Shown here piece after piece: positions 45,260 through 57,486 of a stretch of 64,000 nucleotides of DNA. A model generated the notes under the pieces. The model searched no databases and was not told where the DNA came from. It saw nothing but the letters and a program-made list of their open reading frames with translations. Each line of letters opens with the position of its first letter. Position 1 is the stretch's first letter. Source of the DNA: Streptomyces sp. NBC_00370 (lineage in GTDB: Bacteria > Actinomycetota > Actinomycetes > Streptomycetales > Streptomycetaceae). The position numbers and the translations under genes were made by a program. Location of the stretch: assembly GCF_036084755.1 (NCBI RefSeq), contig NZ_CP107968.1, forward strand, positions 3,379,501 to 3,443,500. The letters are read 5' to 3'.

Positions 45260-46438
45260 TCAGCGCACCGGAACGGGACCCAATCGTGAAAAGGCCGCCG
45301 TGAGGCCCTTCTTGAGGAACGTCGCCAGCGGCCGCTCGACCAGACGGTGGATCAGCCAGCTCAGCACGAGCATCCCGACGAGCAACCCGGCGACCAGCAG
45401 CCGCGGGTCGACCCGGTCGTGCAGATAGTGCAGCGCCGTGACGCCGACCGCGTAGTGCACCAGGTAGAACGGGTACGTCAGCGAGCCCGCCGTGGTCAGC
45501 CACTTCCAGCGGATCCGGTCGGTCAGACCGAGCGAGACGCCGAGCATGACGAGCAGGAACGCCGTGTGGAGGACCAGCGATCCGGTCCAGGTCGAGACGT
45601 CCTCGAAGCGCACCCGGGTGACGAGGTCGTGCTGCGACATCACCCAGGAGAGCCCGAGGACGCCCCACAGCAGCAGGTCCTGGCCGAAGCGGTGCATCAG
45701 GTACAGGGCGAGCCCGGCGATGAAGAACCACGCCGAGTCGGGGTCGGCCAGCGTCAGCAGCAGCGGTATGCCGGACTTCGCCGCGAACGCGGCGGCGGCG
45801 CCCCACACGCAGCAGAAGATGACGACCTTGCGGTAGGTGAGGCCGGTCGCCACCACGATCAGGAAGATCAGGTAGAAGCGCAGTTCGGACCAGAGCGTCC
45901 AGTACACCCCGTCCACGTGCGGCATCCCCAGGCCCTGCTGGAGCATGGAGAAGTTGATGATCACCTGCGTGGGCTTCAGCGCGGGGAAGACGGCGGGCGC
46001 GACCGTCAGGGCCACGGTGGTGAAGACGACGGCGAACCAGTACGCCGGATAGAGGCGGATCACCCGGGAGACGAAGAAGTCCCTCGGCCGCCGCCCCCAG
46101 GAGGACATGCAGATGACGAAGCCGCTGATGACGAAGAAGAACTCGACGCCGATCCAGCCGTAGGCGGCGACGGGGAACAGGTCGGGGAAGATCTCCGAGA
46201 CCGGCCGCCCCCAGATGAGGTTGCCCGGCCGGTCGGCGCGCGCCGTGCCCGTGTAGTGGTGCAGCGCCACCAGCAGCGCGGCCACCAGCCGCAGCCCGTC
46301 GATCACGAAGAGCCGGGGGCGCCGCGCGGGCGCGGCGGGCCCGGGCCGCTCCAGTGGCTGCGGCCCGGGACCGGTCCCGACCATCGCGGGCTGCGGCACC
46401 CGGCGTACGTCCGCCGTCGCTCCCTCAACCTGCTGCAT
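45260..46438 (-). CDS. acyltransferase 3 membrane protein (second paralogue)
   Basis: A 392-residue protein closely resembling the acyltransferase at 37780-39000. It shares VIDGLRLVAALLVALHHYTG with the catalytic His-containing HHY, WIGVEFFFVISGFVICMSSWGRRPRDFFVSRVIRLYPAYW, TLWSELRFYLIF, and the C-terminal YPFYLVHYAVG and LIHRLVERPLATFL. About ten transmembrane helices are visible. It probably O-acylates a surface or secreted sugar. The start ATG 46438 begins MQQVEGATADVRR; the site GGCGAG upstream is weak. The upstream extension is unsupported. Confidence 0.85.
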   Translation of the reverse strand: MQQVEGATADVRRVPQPAMVGTGPGPQPLERPGPAAPARRPRLFVIDGLRLVAALLVALHHYTGTARADRPGNLIWGRPVSEIFPDLFPVAAYGWIGVEFFFVISGFVICMSSWGRRPRDFFVSRVIRLYPAYWFAVVFTTVALTVAPAVFPALKPTQVIINFSMLQQGLGMPHVDGVYWTLWSELRFYLIFLIVVATGLTYRKVVIFCCVWGAAAAFAAKSGIPLLLTLADPDSAWFFIAGLALYLMHRFGQDLLLWGVLGLSWVMSQHDLVTRVRFEDVSTWTGSLVLHTAFLLVMLGVSLGLTDRIRWKWLTTAGSLTYPFYLVHYAVGVTALHYLHDRVDPRLLVAGLLVGMLVLSWLIHRLVERPLATFLKKGLTAAFSRLGPVPVR

Positions 46439-46591
46439 GTCACTCGCCTGTCTGGACCCGTACGTACGTTTCAGCTGCCACCGCAACTCAACGTGGTCAC
46501 AGCGAACCGCAGGTGTCCAACAAGCGAACGTGAACCTCATGAGCCGCTCAGGAATCAACCCCGAACAGCTCAGAAACAGCTCAGGTAATGG

Positions 46592-50143
<3,552 letters not shown>

Positions 50144-50295
50144 GAAGGGTGCTTCCGTCCGGTTTCCGGGTGGGGGCGACGCCCGGGAGGGGCAACGCGA
50201 ATGACCCGACACGTCTCACGGGCCGGGGTCCTCAAGCGTACGACCCCCCGACACCCCCCGCGCCGCGGGCACCACCCGCCCCCGCGCAGGCGGCA

Positions 50296-50325
50296 TTGCA
50301 GCCGGACAATCACGCTCCGTACGCT
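50296..50325 (+). promoter_or_regulatory. vegetative-type promoter of the three-gene NB-ARC operon
   Basis: TTGCAG (50296-50301), an 18-base spacer and TACGCT (50320-50325) form a plausible promoter 41 bases before the first start codon (50367). The position and box quality are better than elsewhere in the 223-base gap between mfd and this operon. Confidence 0.55.
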
Positions 50326-50366
50326 GGGCACCACTCAGTGGCCCGAACACCTCGACGGAGGTATCC

Positions 50367-50636
50367 ATGACCCGCGCGTGGGAAGCAGATCCGACAGCGT
50401 TACTCGAACGCCGGCTCGGCAAGTCGGCGCAGGAGTTGGGCAACTCCCGGGACGACGACGACTGCCCGGACATCTGGCTGCTGGACAACGGCGATGTCGC
50501 GGTGATCGGCCGGGACCTGACAGCGGTCTACCAGGCACGGCTCCCCGACGGGGTCTCCCTGGCGGCCGACGAACGTCTCGTCGTCATCCCCGGCAACATG
50601 CTCAGCGCGGCGAAGGCGGACATCCCCGATGTCTGA
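50367..50636 (+). CDS. small acidic protein, first gene of the NB-ARC operon, with a TTA codon
   Basis: An 89-residue protein, moderately acidic, with a beta-rich pattern DIWLLDNGDVAVIGRDLTAVYQARLPDGVSLAADERLVVIPGNML. I do not recognise the family by name, though short proteins like this often precede DUF6879 genes in actinobacteria. ATG 50367 has GGAGGT just upstream. Codon 12 is TTA (50400-50402), so the operon is a candidate bldA target. Its stop overlaps the next start by 8 bases. It could be an antitoxin or accessory sensor; that is inference. Confidence 0.75.
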   Translation: MTRAWEADPTALLERRLGKSAQELGNSRDDDDCPDIWLLDNGDVAVIGRDLTAVYQARLPDGVSLAADERLVVIPGNMLSAAKADIPDV

Positions 50637-51282
50637 CCGTCCGACGCCGACGCTCCTCCCACCGGACATCGCCCACGAACGGGGCGAGCGCCTCGCCAGT
50701 GCGGACTACAAGCGCGACTTCCGCGAGCGCCAGGCCGCGATCCGCGACGGCGCCTCGTGGAAGCTGGAGCGGCGGCAGTACTTCGAGGAGCAGGGTGACC
50801 CCAGCAGGGACGCGCTCACCCGTGGCGACTGGCAGGGAGCGCTCCGCGTCTTCGACGAGGAACGGGACGCCCAGATCGCCAAGGCCCGGGAGAACAAGCG
50901 CCGCGGCTACGCCTTTCACCGGGTACGGGTCGTCGAGCACCCGGTGACCGCGTATGTGCAGTGGGAGCTGCACGCCCTGCGGCAGCAGGCCGAGCTGGGC
51001 GGGAACAGCGTACGGATCGTGGCAGGGGAGTCGGTCGCGGAAGCCGAGACGGCGCAGCCGCTCCCCGAAATCGTGGTCCTCGGCAGCCGGACCCTCTACC
51101 ACGTCCTCTACACCGACGCCGGACGCCCTTCGGGAGCGGTCCGCTTCACCGACCCGCACCAGGTCGGGGCCTGGGAGGCGTACATCCGGTCGCTCTACGA
51201 GACGGGCGAGGACATCGCCACGTACTTCGCCCGCGAGATCGCGCCACTGCCCGCACCGGTCCTGCGCCCGCTCTCGGAGTGA
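50629..51282 (+). CDS. DUF6879 family protein
   Basis: A 217-residue protein. The pattern DFRERQAAIRDGASWKLERRQYFEEQGDPSRDALTRGDWQGALRVFDEERDAQIAKARENKRRGYAFHRVRVVEHPVTAYVQWELHAL fits DUF6879, a Streptomyces family often encoded beside XRE or NB-ARC genes. The C-terminal half has VVLGSRTLYHVLYTDAGRPSGAVRFTDPHQVGAWEAYIRSLYETGEDIATYFAREIAP. The function is unknown. It overlaps the upstream gene by 8 bases. The frame continues past its TGA directly into the NB-ARC frame without any intervening stop. Confidence 0.8.
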   Translation: MSDRPTPTLLPPDIAHERGERLASADYKRDFRERQAAIRDGASWKLERRQYFEEQGDPSRDALTRGDWQGALRVFDEERDAQIAKARENKRRGYAFHRVRVVEHPVTAYVQWELHALRQQAELGGNSVRIVAGESVAEAETAQPLPEIVVLGSRTLYHVLYTDAGRPSGAVRFTDPHQVGAWEAYIRSLYETGEDIATYFAREIAPLPAPVLRPLSE

Positions 51283-51444
51283 ATCATCGAGGACAACGGC
51301 GGTACGCCGGACCGCCCCGACAGCTCGCACAACGACCTGTCGGGGACGTCCCACGACGTCGTCCAGGCCGGGAGTGTCACCGGCGGGGTCCACTTCCACC
51401 AGCACGGCCCACCGGACGACGGGGCACGCGAAGGCACCGGTCCT

Positions 51445-53694
51445 GTGCCCCGGCAGTTGCCGGGCGACATCGGCCGTTTCATCAACCGCACCGGTGAACT
51501 GGACCGGCTGAACGCCATCTTGCCCACTGCGGACGGCGCTCCTCTCGTCGTCTCCGTCTGCGTCGTCGCCGGCACCGCGGGCGCGGGCAAGACCTCCCTC
51601 GCGCTGCACTGGGCCCATCAGGTCCGGGACCGCTTCCCCGACGGGCAGTTGTATGTGAACCTGCGCGGTTACGACCCCGGTCGGCCCGTGGGTGTCCACG
51701 AGGCCCTCCGCGGTTTCCTGTCGGCCCTGGGGGTGCGCGCCGACTCCGTACCGCAGGACCCTGATGTGGCCGCCGCCCTCTACCGCTCCCTGCTGGCCGA
51801 CCGCACCATGCTCGTCGTGCTGGACAACGCGGCCGGCGTCACACAGGTGCGTCCCCTGCTGCCCGGCGGCCCACGCTGTCTGACCGTGGTCACCAGCCGC
51901 AGCCGGCTCTCCGGACTCGCCGTGCGCGACGGGGCCCGTCGTCTCACGCTCGGCACCCTGCCCGAGGAGGAAGCCGTCGCCCTGCTGCGCGCGGTGACCG
52001 ACGGCTACCGGGCCGAGGACGACCCGCTGGAACTCACCGAACTCGCCCGACTGTGCGCGGCGCTGCCACTGGCCCTGCGCATCGCCGGTGAACGCGCGGC
52101 GACCAACCCGCATCTGCGCCTCGCCGACCTGATCGCCGAACTGCGCGACGAATCCGCCCTGTGGGACGCGCTCAGCACCGGGGACGACGACGAAGCCGAG
52201 GCCGTACGCACCGTGTTCGCCTGGTCCTACCGAGCCCTGCCCGAGCGGGTCGCCACCCTCTTCCGCCGGCTCGGTCTGCATCCGGGTCCCGAATTCGGCC
52301 TCCACGCCGCAGCCGCCCTCGCGGCGCTGCCGGCCGCCAGGACCCGCCAGCTGCTGGACTCCCTCGTCGGGGCGCATCTCCTGGAGCAGACCGGGCCGGA
52401 CCGCTACCAGTTCCACACCCTCCTCCGTGCCTACGCCGTGGAGCTGGCGCACCAGGAAGAACCCGCGGAGGAGGCCCGGGCGTGCGTCCGCCGTGTGTTG
52501 AGTTGGTATCTGTGGACCGCCGAAGCAGCCCGGCGCACGCTTGCTCCCGCCCAGGAACCCGTGACGCTTCCCGAGTTGCCCGAGGCCGTTCGGCCGTTGG
52601 ACCTGGTGGACTACAACTCCGCCATGGACTGGGCGGAGCGGGAACAGGCCAACCTGATCGGCATGATCCGCATCGCCGTCGGGGAACACGACGAGTGGGC
52701 CTGGAAGCTGACACGGGTCGTATGGGACGTACAGCCGCTGTCCACGTCGATGACCGACTGGTTGCCGGTCGGCCACGCGGGACTGGCCGCGGCACGGCGG
52801 CTGGAGGACAGCGAAGCCGAAGCGCAACTCCTCACCTGTCTGGGCCTGGCCCATCACCGGATCAACGAGTTGGACGAGAGCCTGGACTGTCATCAGCGGG
52901 CGCTGGCGATCCGACGCCGCTCCGACGACCGGACCGGCGAGGCGCGCTCCCTGAACCTGATCGGTCTCGTCGAGCTGCGCCGCCGTCAACTGGATTCTGC
53001 CGGCGTGCGTTTCGAACAGGCCGCCGCGCTCTGGCGGGCGACGGGCTCGGAGCGCTGGGTGGCCACCACACTGTCGAACATGGCCACGGTCGACTACAAC
53101 GCCGGGCGCCTGCCGGAAGCGCTCGCCCGCGTTCGTGAGGCGTTGGCCGCGCATCGCGCACTGGGCAACCAGGGAGGTGAGGGAAACGCGCTACGCCTGC
53201 TGAGCTGTCTGCAGCGCGAACTGGGGCAACCCGAGGCGGCCCTCCGGTCGGCGGAACAAGCCCTCGACATCGCTCTCGTCCTGCGCGACCAGATCCTCGA
53301 AGGCTATTGGCTCCTCTCCCTGGGGGACGCCCAGCGGGCCACGGGCCGTCCCGACGACGCGCTCGTCTCGTACCAGCGCTCCGCCGACCTGCATCGGCGG
53401 CTCGGCAACCGCAGTCGCGAGGCGATGTCCTGGCGGGGCGCGGGCGAGACATATGTCGCGCTCGGCAGGAGCGAGGAGGCCGCCCATTTCCATCGCAGGG
53501 CCGCCGCCGTCCACAAGGAGCTCGCCGACGGCTGGCACGAGGCGCTCGCTCTGGAGGCACTGGCCGAGGCGCTGGCCGGTACCGACCCGCAAGCGGCTCG
53601 CCGGACCGGGTCCGAGGCGCTGCGGCTGGTCGCGGCATACGACGACCCCCGCGCCACGGAGCTGCGCCGGCGCCTCGTCCAGCGGTACGCATGA
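51445..53694 (+). CDS. STAND NTPase: NB-ARC domain with TPR repeats
   Basis: A protein of 749 residues from the first GTG. The P-loop is VVAGTAGAGKTSLALHW (Lys49), Walker B is RTMLVVLDNA (Asp127), sensor CLTVVTSRSRLSGLAV follows, then GLPLALRIAGERA-type LPLAL and an NB-ARC winged-helix region. TPR helices run from about 430 to the end. Upstream, codons 51337-51444 encode SGTSHDVVQAGSVTGGVHFH, the N-terminal motif typical of this Streptomyces protein class. That frame has no ATG, GTG or TTG after the DUF6879 TGA; ATC 51286 has GGAG 6 bases upstream. So translation probably begins at a non-standard codon or by readthrough. STAND proteins are signalling switches used in regulation and phage defence. 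Confidence 0.82.
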   Translation: MPRQLPGDIGRFINRTGELDRLNAILPTADGAPLVVSVCVVAGTAGAGKTSLALHWAHQVRDRFPDGQLYVNLRGYDPGRPVGVHEALRGFLSALGVRADSVPQDPDVAAALYRSLLADRTMLVVLDNAAGVTQVRPLLPGGPRCLTVVTSRSRLSGLAVRDGARRLTLGTLPEEEAVALLRAVTDGYRAEDDPLELTELARLCAALPLALRIAGERAATNPHLRLADLIAELRDESALWDALSTGDDDEAEAVRTVFAWSYRALPERVATLFRRLGLHPGPEFGLHAAAALAALPAARTRQLLDSLVGAHLLEQTGPDRYQFHTLLRAYAVELAHQEEPAEEARACVRRVLSWYLWTAEAARRTLAPAQEPVTLPELPEAVRPLDLVDYNSAMDWAEREQANLIGMIRIAVGEHDEWAWKLTRVVWDVQPLSTSMTDWLPVGHAGLAAARRLEDSEAEAQLLTCLGLAHHRINELDESLDCHQRALAIRRRSDDRTGEARSLNLIGLVELRRRQLDSAGVRFEQAAALWRATGSERWVATTLSNMATVDYNAGRLPEALARVREALAAHRALGNQGGEGNALRLLSCLQRELGQPEAALRSAEQALDIALVLRDQILEGYWLLSLGDAQRATGRPDDALVSYQRSADLHRRLGNRSREAMSWRGAGETYVALGRSEEAAHFHRRAAAVHKELADGWHEALALEALAEALAGTDPQAARRTGSEALRLVAAYDDPRATELRRRLVQRYA

Positions 53695-53720
53695 ACTGCG
53701 ACCGCTGGACGAGGCGCCGG
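53667..53720. terminator. 20-bp inverted repeat overlapping the NB-ARC stop codon
   Basis: CCGGCGCCTCGTCCAGCGGT (53667-53686) is the exact reverse complement of ACCGCTGGACGAGGCGCCGG (53701-53720); the 14-base loop contains the stop codon. The left arm is thus protein-coding. It is probably a strong terminator between convergent genes. Confidence 0.85.
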
Positions 53721-53740
53721 GTGGGGCGTTCGTGGCGGGG

Positions 53741-56314
53741 TTATTCCGTCGCGATCGCGTTCAGCACGTTCATCCGGCCCGCGCGGAATGCCGGGATCAG
53801 GGCTGCGAACAGGCCTACGAAGGCCGAGGCGACGAAGACTCCCAGGATCGTGGGCCAGGGGATCTCCAGGACTCCGAGGCCTTCCAGGGCCAGGAGTTTC
53901 TGGGCCGAGGTGCCCCAGATCATGCCCAGGCCGAGGCCCAGGAGGGCGCCGAAGAGGGCGATGACCACCGATTCGAGGCGGATCATGCGGCGCAGCTGGC
54001 GGCGGGAGAGGCCGATGGCGCGCAGGAGGCCGATCTCCCTCGTCCGTTCGACGACCGACAGGGCCAGGGTGTTGATCACGCCCAGGACCGCGACGACGAT
54101 CGCGAGGGCCAGCAGGCCGTAGACGATGTTCAGGAGCTGGCCGATCTGGTCCTTCAGGTCCTGCTTGAAGTCCGTCTGGTCCTGCACCTTGTACTGCGGG
54201 TAGGCGGCCATCGAGGACTTGAGTTCCTTGTACGCCTCCTTCTCCTTGCCGTCCTGCGCGGCCGCGAACATGATCGTGTTCTTCGGCATCTTGTCGGGCG
54301 TCACGTACTGCTGGGCGGTGGTGATGTTCAGGTACTTCGCGCCCTGGTCGACGCTCGTGTCGTCCGAGGTGATCGCCGCGACCTTCAGCTTGGCCGTCCT
54401 GCCGGCCTTGAAGGCGACGGTCAGTTCGTCGCCGACCTTCACACCGTGCCGCTTCGCGTAGTCGTCACCGACCGACATCGCGTTCTTGCCGTACGCGCCG
54501 GACAGGGTGCCCGCCGTGGTCTCACGGCGCAGGTCCTTCATGTACGACGGGTCGGCCGCGACCACCTCGTCGCTGTCCGTCTTGCCGTCCGGGGACGTCA
54601 GCTTGGCGTCGAGGACCTTGTAGTCGGTGATCCGGGCGATGTCCGGGGACTTCTTCAGCGCCGCCTCGGCCTGCGGGACGATCTGCTGGCCGGTGTTCGA
54701 CTGGACGATGAAGTCCGCGCCGACCGACTTGTCCAGCTCGTCGGTGGCCGAGGCGACCATCGAGGAGCCGACGACCGACAGGCAGGCCACCAGGGCCAGG
54801 CCGATCATCAGGGCCGCGCCCGTCGCTCCCGTACGGCGCGGGTTGCGCAGCGCGTTGCGCTCCGCCATCCGGCCGACCGGGCCGAACATCCGCAGCACGA
54901 CCGTGCTGAGCGCCCTGACGACCACGCCGGCGAGCAGCGGGCCGATCACCACGAACCCGATGAGCGTGCAGACCACGCCGAGGCCGAGGTACGTGGAGCC
55001 CTCGCCGGCCTTGTCGGCCTGCGTGGACGTGTAGAGGGCGAGACCGCCGGCCGCCGTGAGGACCAGGCCGATCGTGGCCCTGATCCGTCCCGAACGGCCG
55101 TCCGCCGGGGTGCCGGCGTCGGTCAGCGCCGCCATCGGCGAGATCTTGCCCGCCCGCCGCGCCGGGATGTACGCCGCGAGGACGGTGACGACGACGCCGA
55201 GCGCGATCCCGACGGCGGGAGTCGTCCACTTGACGGTCAGGTCCCCGGTGGACAGCTCCATACCGACGGCCGACATGAGCTTCATCAGCCCGACGGCGAG
55301 ACCCACGCCCGCGGCGACCCCCGCGAGGGATCCGACGATCCCCAGCAGGACCGCCTCCACCAGCACCGAGCGGTTGACCTGCTTACGGCTGGAGCCGAGC
55401 GCCCGCATCAGCCCGATCTCCCGGGTGCGCTGGGCGACCAGCATCGAGAAGGTGTTGACGATGAGGAAGACACCGACGAGCAGGGCGATCCCGGCGAAGC
55501 CGAGCATCGCGTACTTCATCACGTCGAGGAACGAACCGATGTCGTCGCGGTTCGCGTCCGCCGCTTCCTGCTGCGTCTGGAACTTGTACGCGCCGGGCAG
55601 CGCGGCCGCCACGTCCCTCTTCAGCACCGTGTCGCCGACACCCTCGTCGGCCGTCACGTTGAGCTGGGTGAACTGCCCTGTGGCACCGAGCAGTTCACGC
55701 TGGGCGGTCGCCGTGTCGAAGTAGACGACGGTCGCACCCGGGTTGGTCACCTTGAACGTGGCGAGACCGGCGATCCGCGCCGTGAAGTCACCCGTGACGG
55801 AGATGGTGCGCAGCTCGTCACCAAGCTTCAGATGGTGCTTGTCGGCGCTGTCCTTGTCGATCATCACCTCGGTCGGGCCGCGCGGCGCGTGGCCCGAGGT
55901 GACCTCCACGGAACGCAGGTCGTTACGCGTCCAGTTGCCGGCGATCGTCGGGGCGCCGCTGGTCGAGCCGATGTTCTTGTTCTTCGCGTCGACGACCGTC
56001 ACGCTCATGCTGGAGACGGCGCCCTCGACGGACTTCACCCCTTCGGCCTTCGCGACCTGCTGGACCGTCGAGGCCGGCAGGGACTCGGGCTTGCCGTTGT
56101 CCGGCATGTCGGACGCGCCGGCCGCCGACTTGGGGCTGACCGTGACATCGGCCGACGTCTGCGCGAAGAGCTTGTCGAACGTCGTGTTCATCGTGTCGGT
56201 GAAGACGAGCGTGCCGCTCACAAATGCCACCGACAGCAGGACCGCCACGGCGGACAGCGCCATTCTTCCCTTGTGCGCGAGGAAGTTGCGCATCGAGGTC
56301 TTGAGGATCGTCAC
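53741..56314 (-). CDS. ABC exporter permease with two FtsX domains, system 2
   Basis: An 857-residue permease with the same layout as system 1. The N-terminal helix (MALSAVAVLLSVAFVSGTLVF) is followed by an extracytoplasmic domain (about 45-250) and the first FtsX block with TREIGLMRALGSSRKQVNRSVLVEA. A middle helix pair, a second extracellular domain and a C-terminal FtsX block with VVERTREIGLLRAIGLSRRQLRRMIRLESVVIALFGALLGLGLG complete it. The GTG start overlaps the ATPase stop by GTGA. The sequence is clearly homologous to 22650-25157, so the two systems are paralogues. The substrate is unknown. Confidence 0.9.
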   Translation of the reverse strand: MTILKTSMRNFLAHKGRMALSAVAVLLSVAFVSGTLVFTDTMNTTFDKLFAQTSADVTVSPKSAAGASDMPDNGKPESLPASTVQQVAKAEGVKSVEGAVSSMSVTVVDAKNKNIGSTSGAPTIAGNWTRNDLRSVEVTSGHAPRGPTEVMIDKDSADKHHLKLGDELRTISVTGDFTARIAGLATFKVTNPGATVVYFDTATAQRELLGATGQFTQLNVTADEGVGDTVLKRDVAAALPGAYKFQTQQEAADANRDDIGSFLDVMKYAMLGFAGIALLVGVFLIVNTFSMLVAQRTREIGLMRALGSSRKQVNRSVLVEAVLLGIVGSLAGVAAGVGLAVGLMKLMSAVGMELSTGDLTVKWTTPAVGIALGVVVTVLAAYIPARRAGKISPMAALTDAGTPADGRSGRIRATIGLVLTAAGGLALYTSTQADKAGEGSTYLGLGVVCTLIGFVVIGPLLAGVVVRALSTVVLRMFGPVGRMAERNALRNPRRTGATGAALMIGLALVACLSVVGSSMVASATDELDKSVGADFIVQSNTGQQIVPQAEAALKKSPDIARITDYKVLDAKLTSPDGKTDSDEVVAADPSYMKDLRRETTAGTLSGAYGKNAMSVGDDYAKRHGVKVGDELTVAFKAGRTAKLKVAAITSDDTSVDQGAKYLNITTAQQYVTPDKMPKNTIMFAAAQDGKEKEAYKELKSSMAAYPQYKVQDQTDFKQDLKDQIGQLLNIVYGLLALAIVVAVLGVINTLALSVVERTREIGLLRAIGLSRRQLRRMIRLESVVIALFGALLGLGLGMIWGTSAQKLLALEGLGVLEIPWPTILGVFVASAFVGLFAALIPAFRAGRMNVLNAIATE

Positions 56315-57099
56315 GACGTACGCCCCCGGCCGTCGAAGTCCTTCATCCGGTCCAGCACCGCGTCGGCCGTCGGCCGCAGCATCTCGTCGACGATCCTGCC
56401 GTCCGCGAGATACAGCACCCGGTCCGCGTACGAAGCGGCCACCGGGTCGTGCGTCACCATCACGATCGTCTGCCCCAGGTCGTCCACGGAGCGGCGCAGG
56501 AAGCCCAGCACCTCGGCGCCGGCCCGCGAGTCCAGGTTCCCCGTCGGCTCGTCACCGAAGATGATCTCCGGCCGCGCCGCCAGCGCCCGCGCCACCGCGA
56601 CCCGCTGCTGCTGACCGCCCGACAGCTGCGTCGGCCGGTGCTTGAGCCGATCGGCGAGCCCCACCGTCTCCACCACCCGGCGCAGCCACGCGGCGTCCGG
56701 CTTGCGCCCCGCGATGTCCATCGGCAGCGTGATGTTCTCCAGCGCGTTGAGCGTCGGCAGCAGGTTGAACGCCTGGAAGATGAAACCGATCCGGTCCCTG
56801 CGCAGCTGCGTCAGGTGCTTGTCCTTCAGCTTCGTGATCTCCGTCTCGTCCAGGAAGATCTCCCCGGACGTGACGGTGTCGAGCCCCGCGAGGCAGTGCA
56901 TCAGCGTCGACTTGCCCGAGCCCGAAGGGCCCATGATCGCCGTGAACTGCCCCCGCGCTATGTCCACATCGACATGGTCGAGCGCGACCACTCTCGTCTC
57001 CCCCGCCCCGTACGCCTTGACGACCTGCCGCGCTCGCGCCGCGACCGCCGTACGCCCTCCAGTGCCCCCGTGCCTGGGAATGCTCACAGCCGTTGTCAC
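56311..57099 (-). CDS. ABC exporter ATP-binding protein (MacB/LolD-like), system 2
   Basis: A 262-residue ATPase with Walker A GPSGSGKSTLMHC, the Q-loop IFQAFNLLPTLNALENITLP, the signature LSGGQQQRVAVARAL, Walker B EIIFGDEPTGNLD and the switch VMVTHDPVAA. It is strikingly similar to the ATPase at 21828-22598. GTG 57099 is chosen because GGAGA lies 6-7 bases upstream. It is coupled to the permease by GTGA. Three 13-bp tandem repeats lie 23-61 bases upstream of the start and may be a regulatory site. A role in exporting a lipid or toxic compound is inferred. Confidence 0.92.
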   Translation of the reverse strand: MTTAVSIPRHGGTGGRTAVAARARQVVKAYGAGETRVVALDHVDVDIARGQFTAIMGPSGSGKSTLMHCLAGLDTVTSGEIFLDETEITKLKDKHLTQLRRDRIGFIFQAFNLLPTLNALENITLPMDIAGRKPDAAWLRRVVETVGLADRLKHRPTQLSGGQQQRVAVARALAARPEIIFGDEPTGNLDSRAGAEVLGFLRRSVDDLGQTIVMVTHDPVAASYADRVLYLADGRIVDEMLRPTADAVLDRMKDFDGRGRTS

Positions 57100-57121
57100 G
57101 GTGAATCTCCAATGTCGATCG

Positions 57122-57160
57122 GTTCGTCGGTCACGTTCGTCGGTCACGTTCGTTGGTCAA
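57122..57160. repeat. three 13-bp tandem repeats upstream of the system 2 ATPase
   Basis: GTTCGTCGGTCAC is repeated exactly at 57122-57134 and 57135-57147, with a third copy GTTCGTTGGTCAA at 57148-57160 differing at two positions. The array lies 23-61 bases upstream of the ATPase start. It contains TTGACC on the minus strand at 57160-57155. It may be an operator for the efflux operon. Confidence 0.8.
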
Positions 57161-57486
57161 GCTCGCTGACGCGGATCGCCGATTCGGTCCGCCGCATCAG
57201 TCTGTTGGTCAGGGGCACCCCGGCGCATTGGTGCTCAGCGCACACTTCACCTGGGGTTTTCCCCACCCCCCGACTACGGCGGGCCCCCGTTCTGGTCCCC
57301 GCCGTCGCCGTAAGAACAAGGTAAGGACACAAGGGTGGGCAGCACCTCATCCACCGGGACGAACGGCCCATGGAACGCAGTAAGGACAAGCCCCTAGGGG
57401 TCTCCACCCGTGAGGTGAGCCCTTGGGTGGAGAACACGGCGGATGAGAAGGTGGCGGCGGAACTACCTGTACGGGGAAGGGATGCT
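57161..57486. other. intergenic/leader region, ABC exporter and MFS pump
   Basis: A 326-base stretch with no supported gene, assuming the MFS start at 57487. It holds the palindromes GGGGTTTTCCCC (57253-57264) and CCCCTAGGGG (57391-57400), and a stem CTCCACCC (57402-57409) with GGGTGGAG (57425-57432). The latter three could serve in control of the MFS gene. The promoter of the ABC genes is on the minus strand near the left end. Confidence 0.4.

Noticed and set aside
57253..57264. GGGGTTTTCCCC as a terminator or operator
   Set aside because: A 4-bp stem with a 4-base loop is too short to be meaningful without conservation data.
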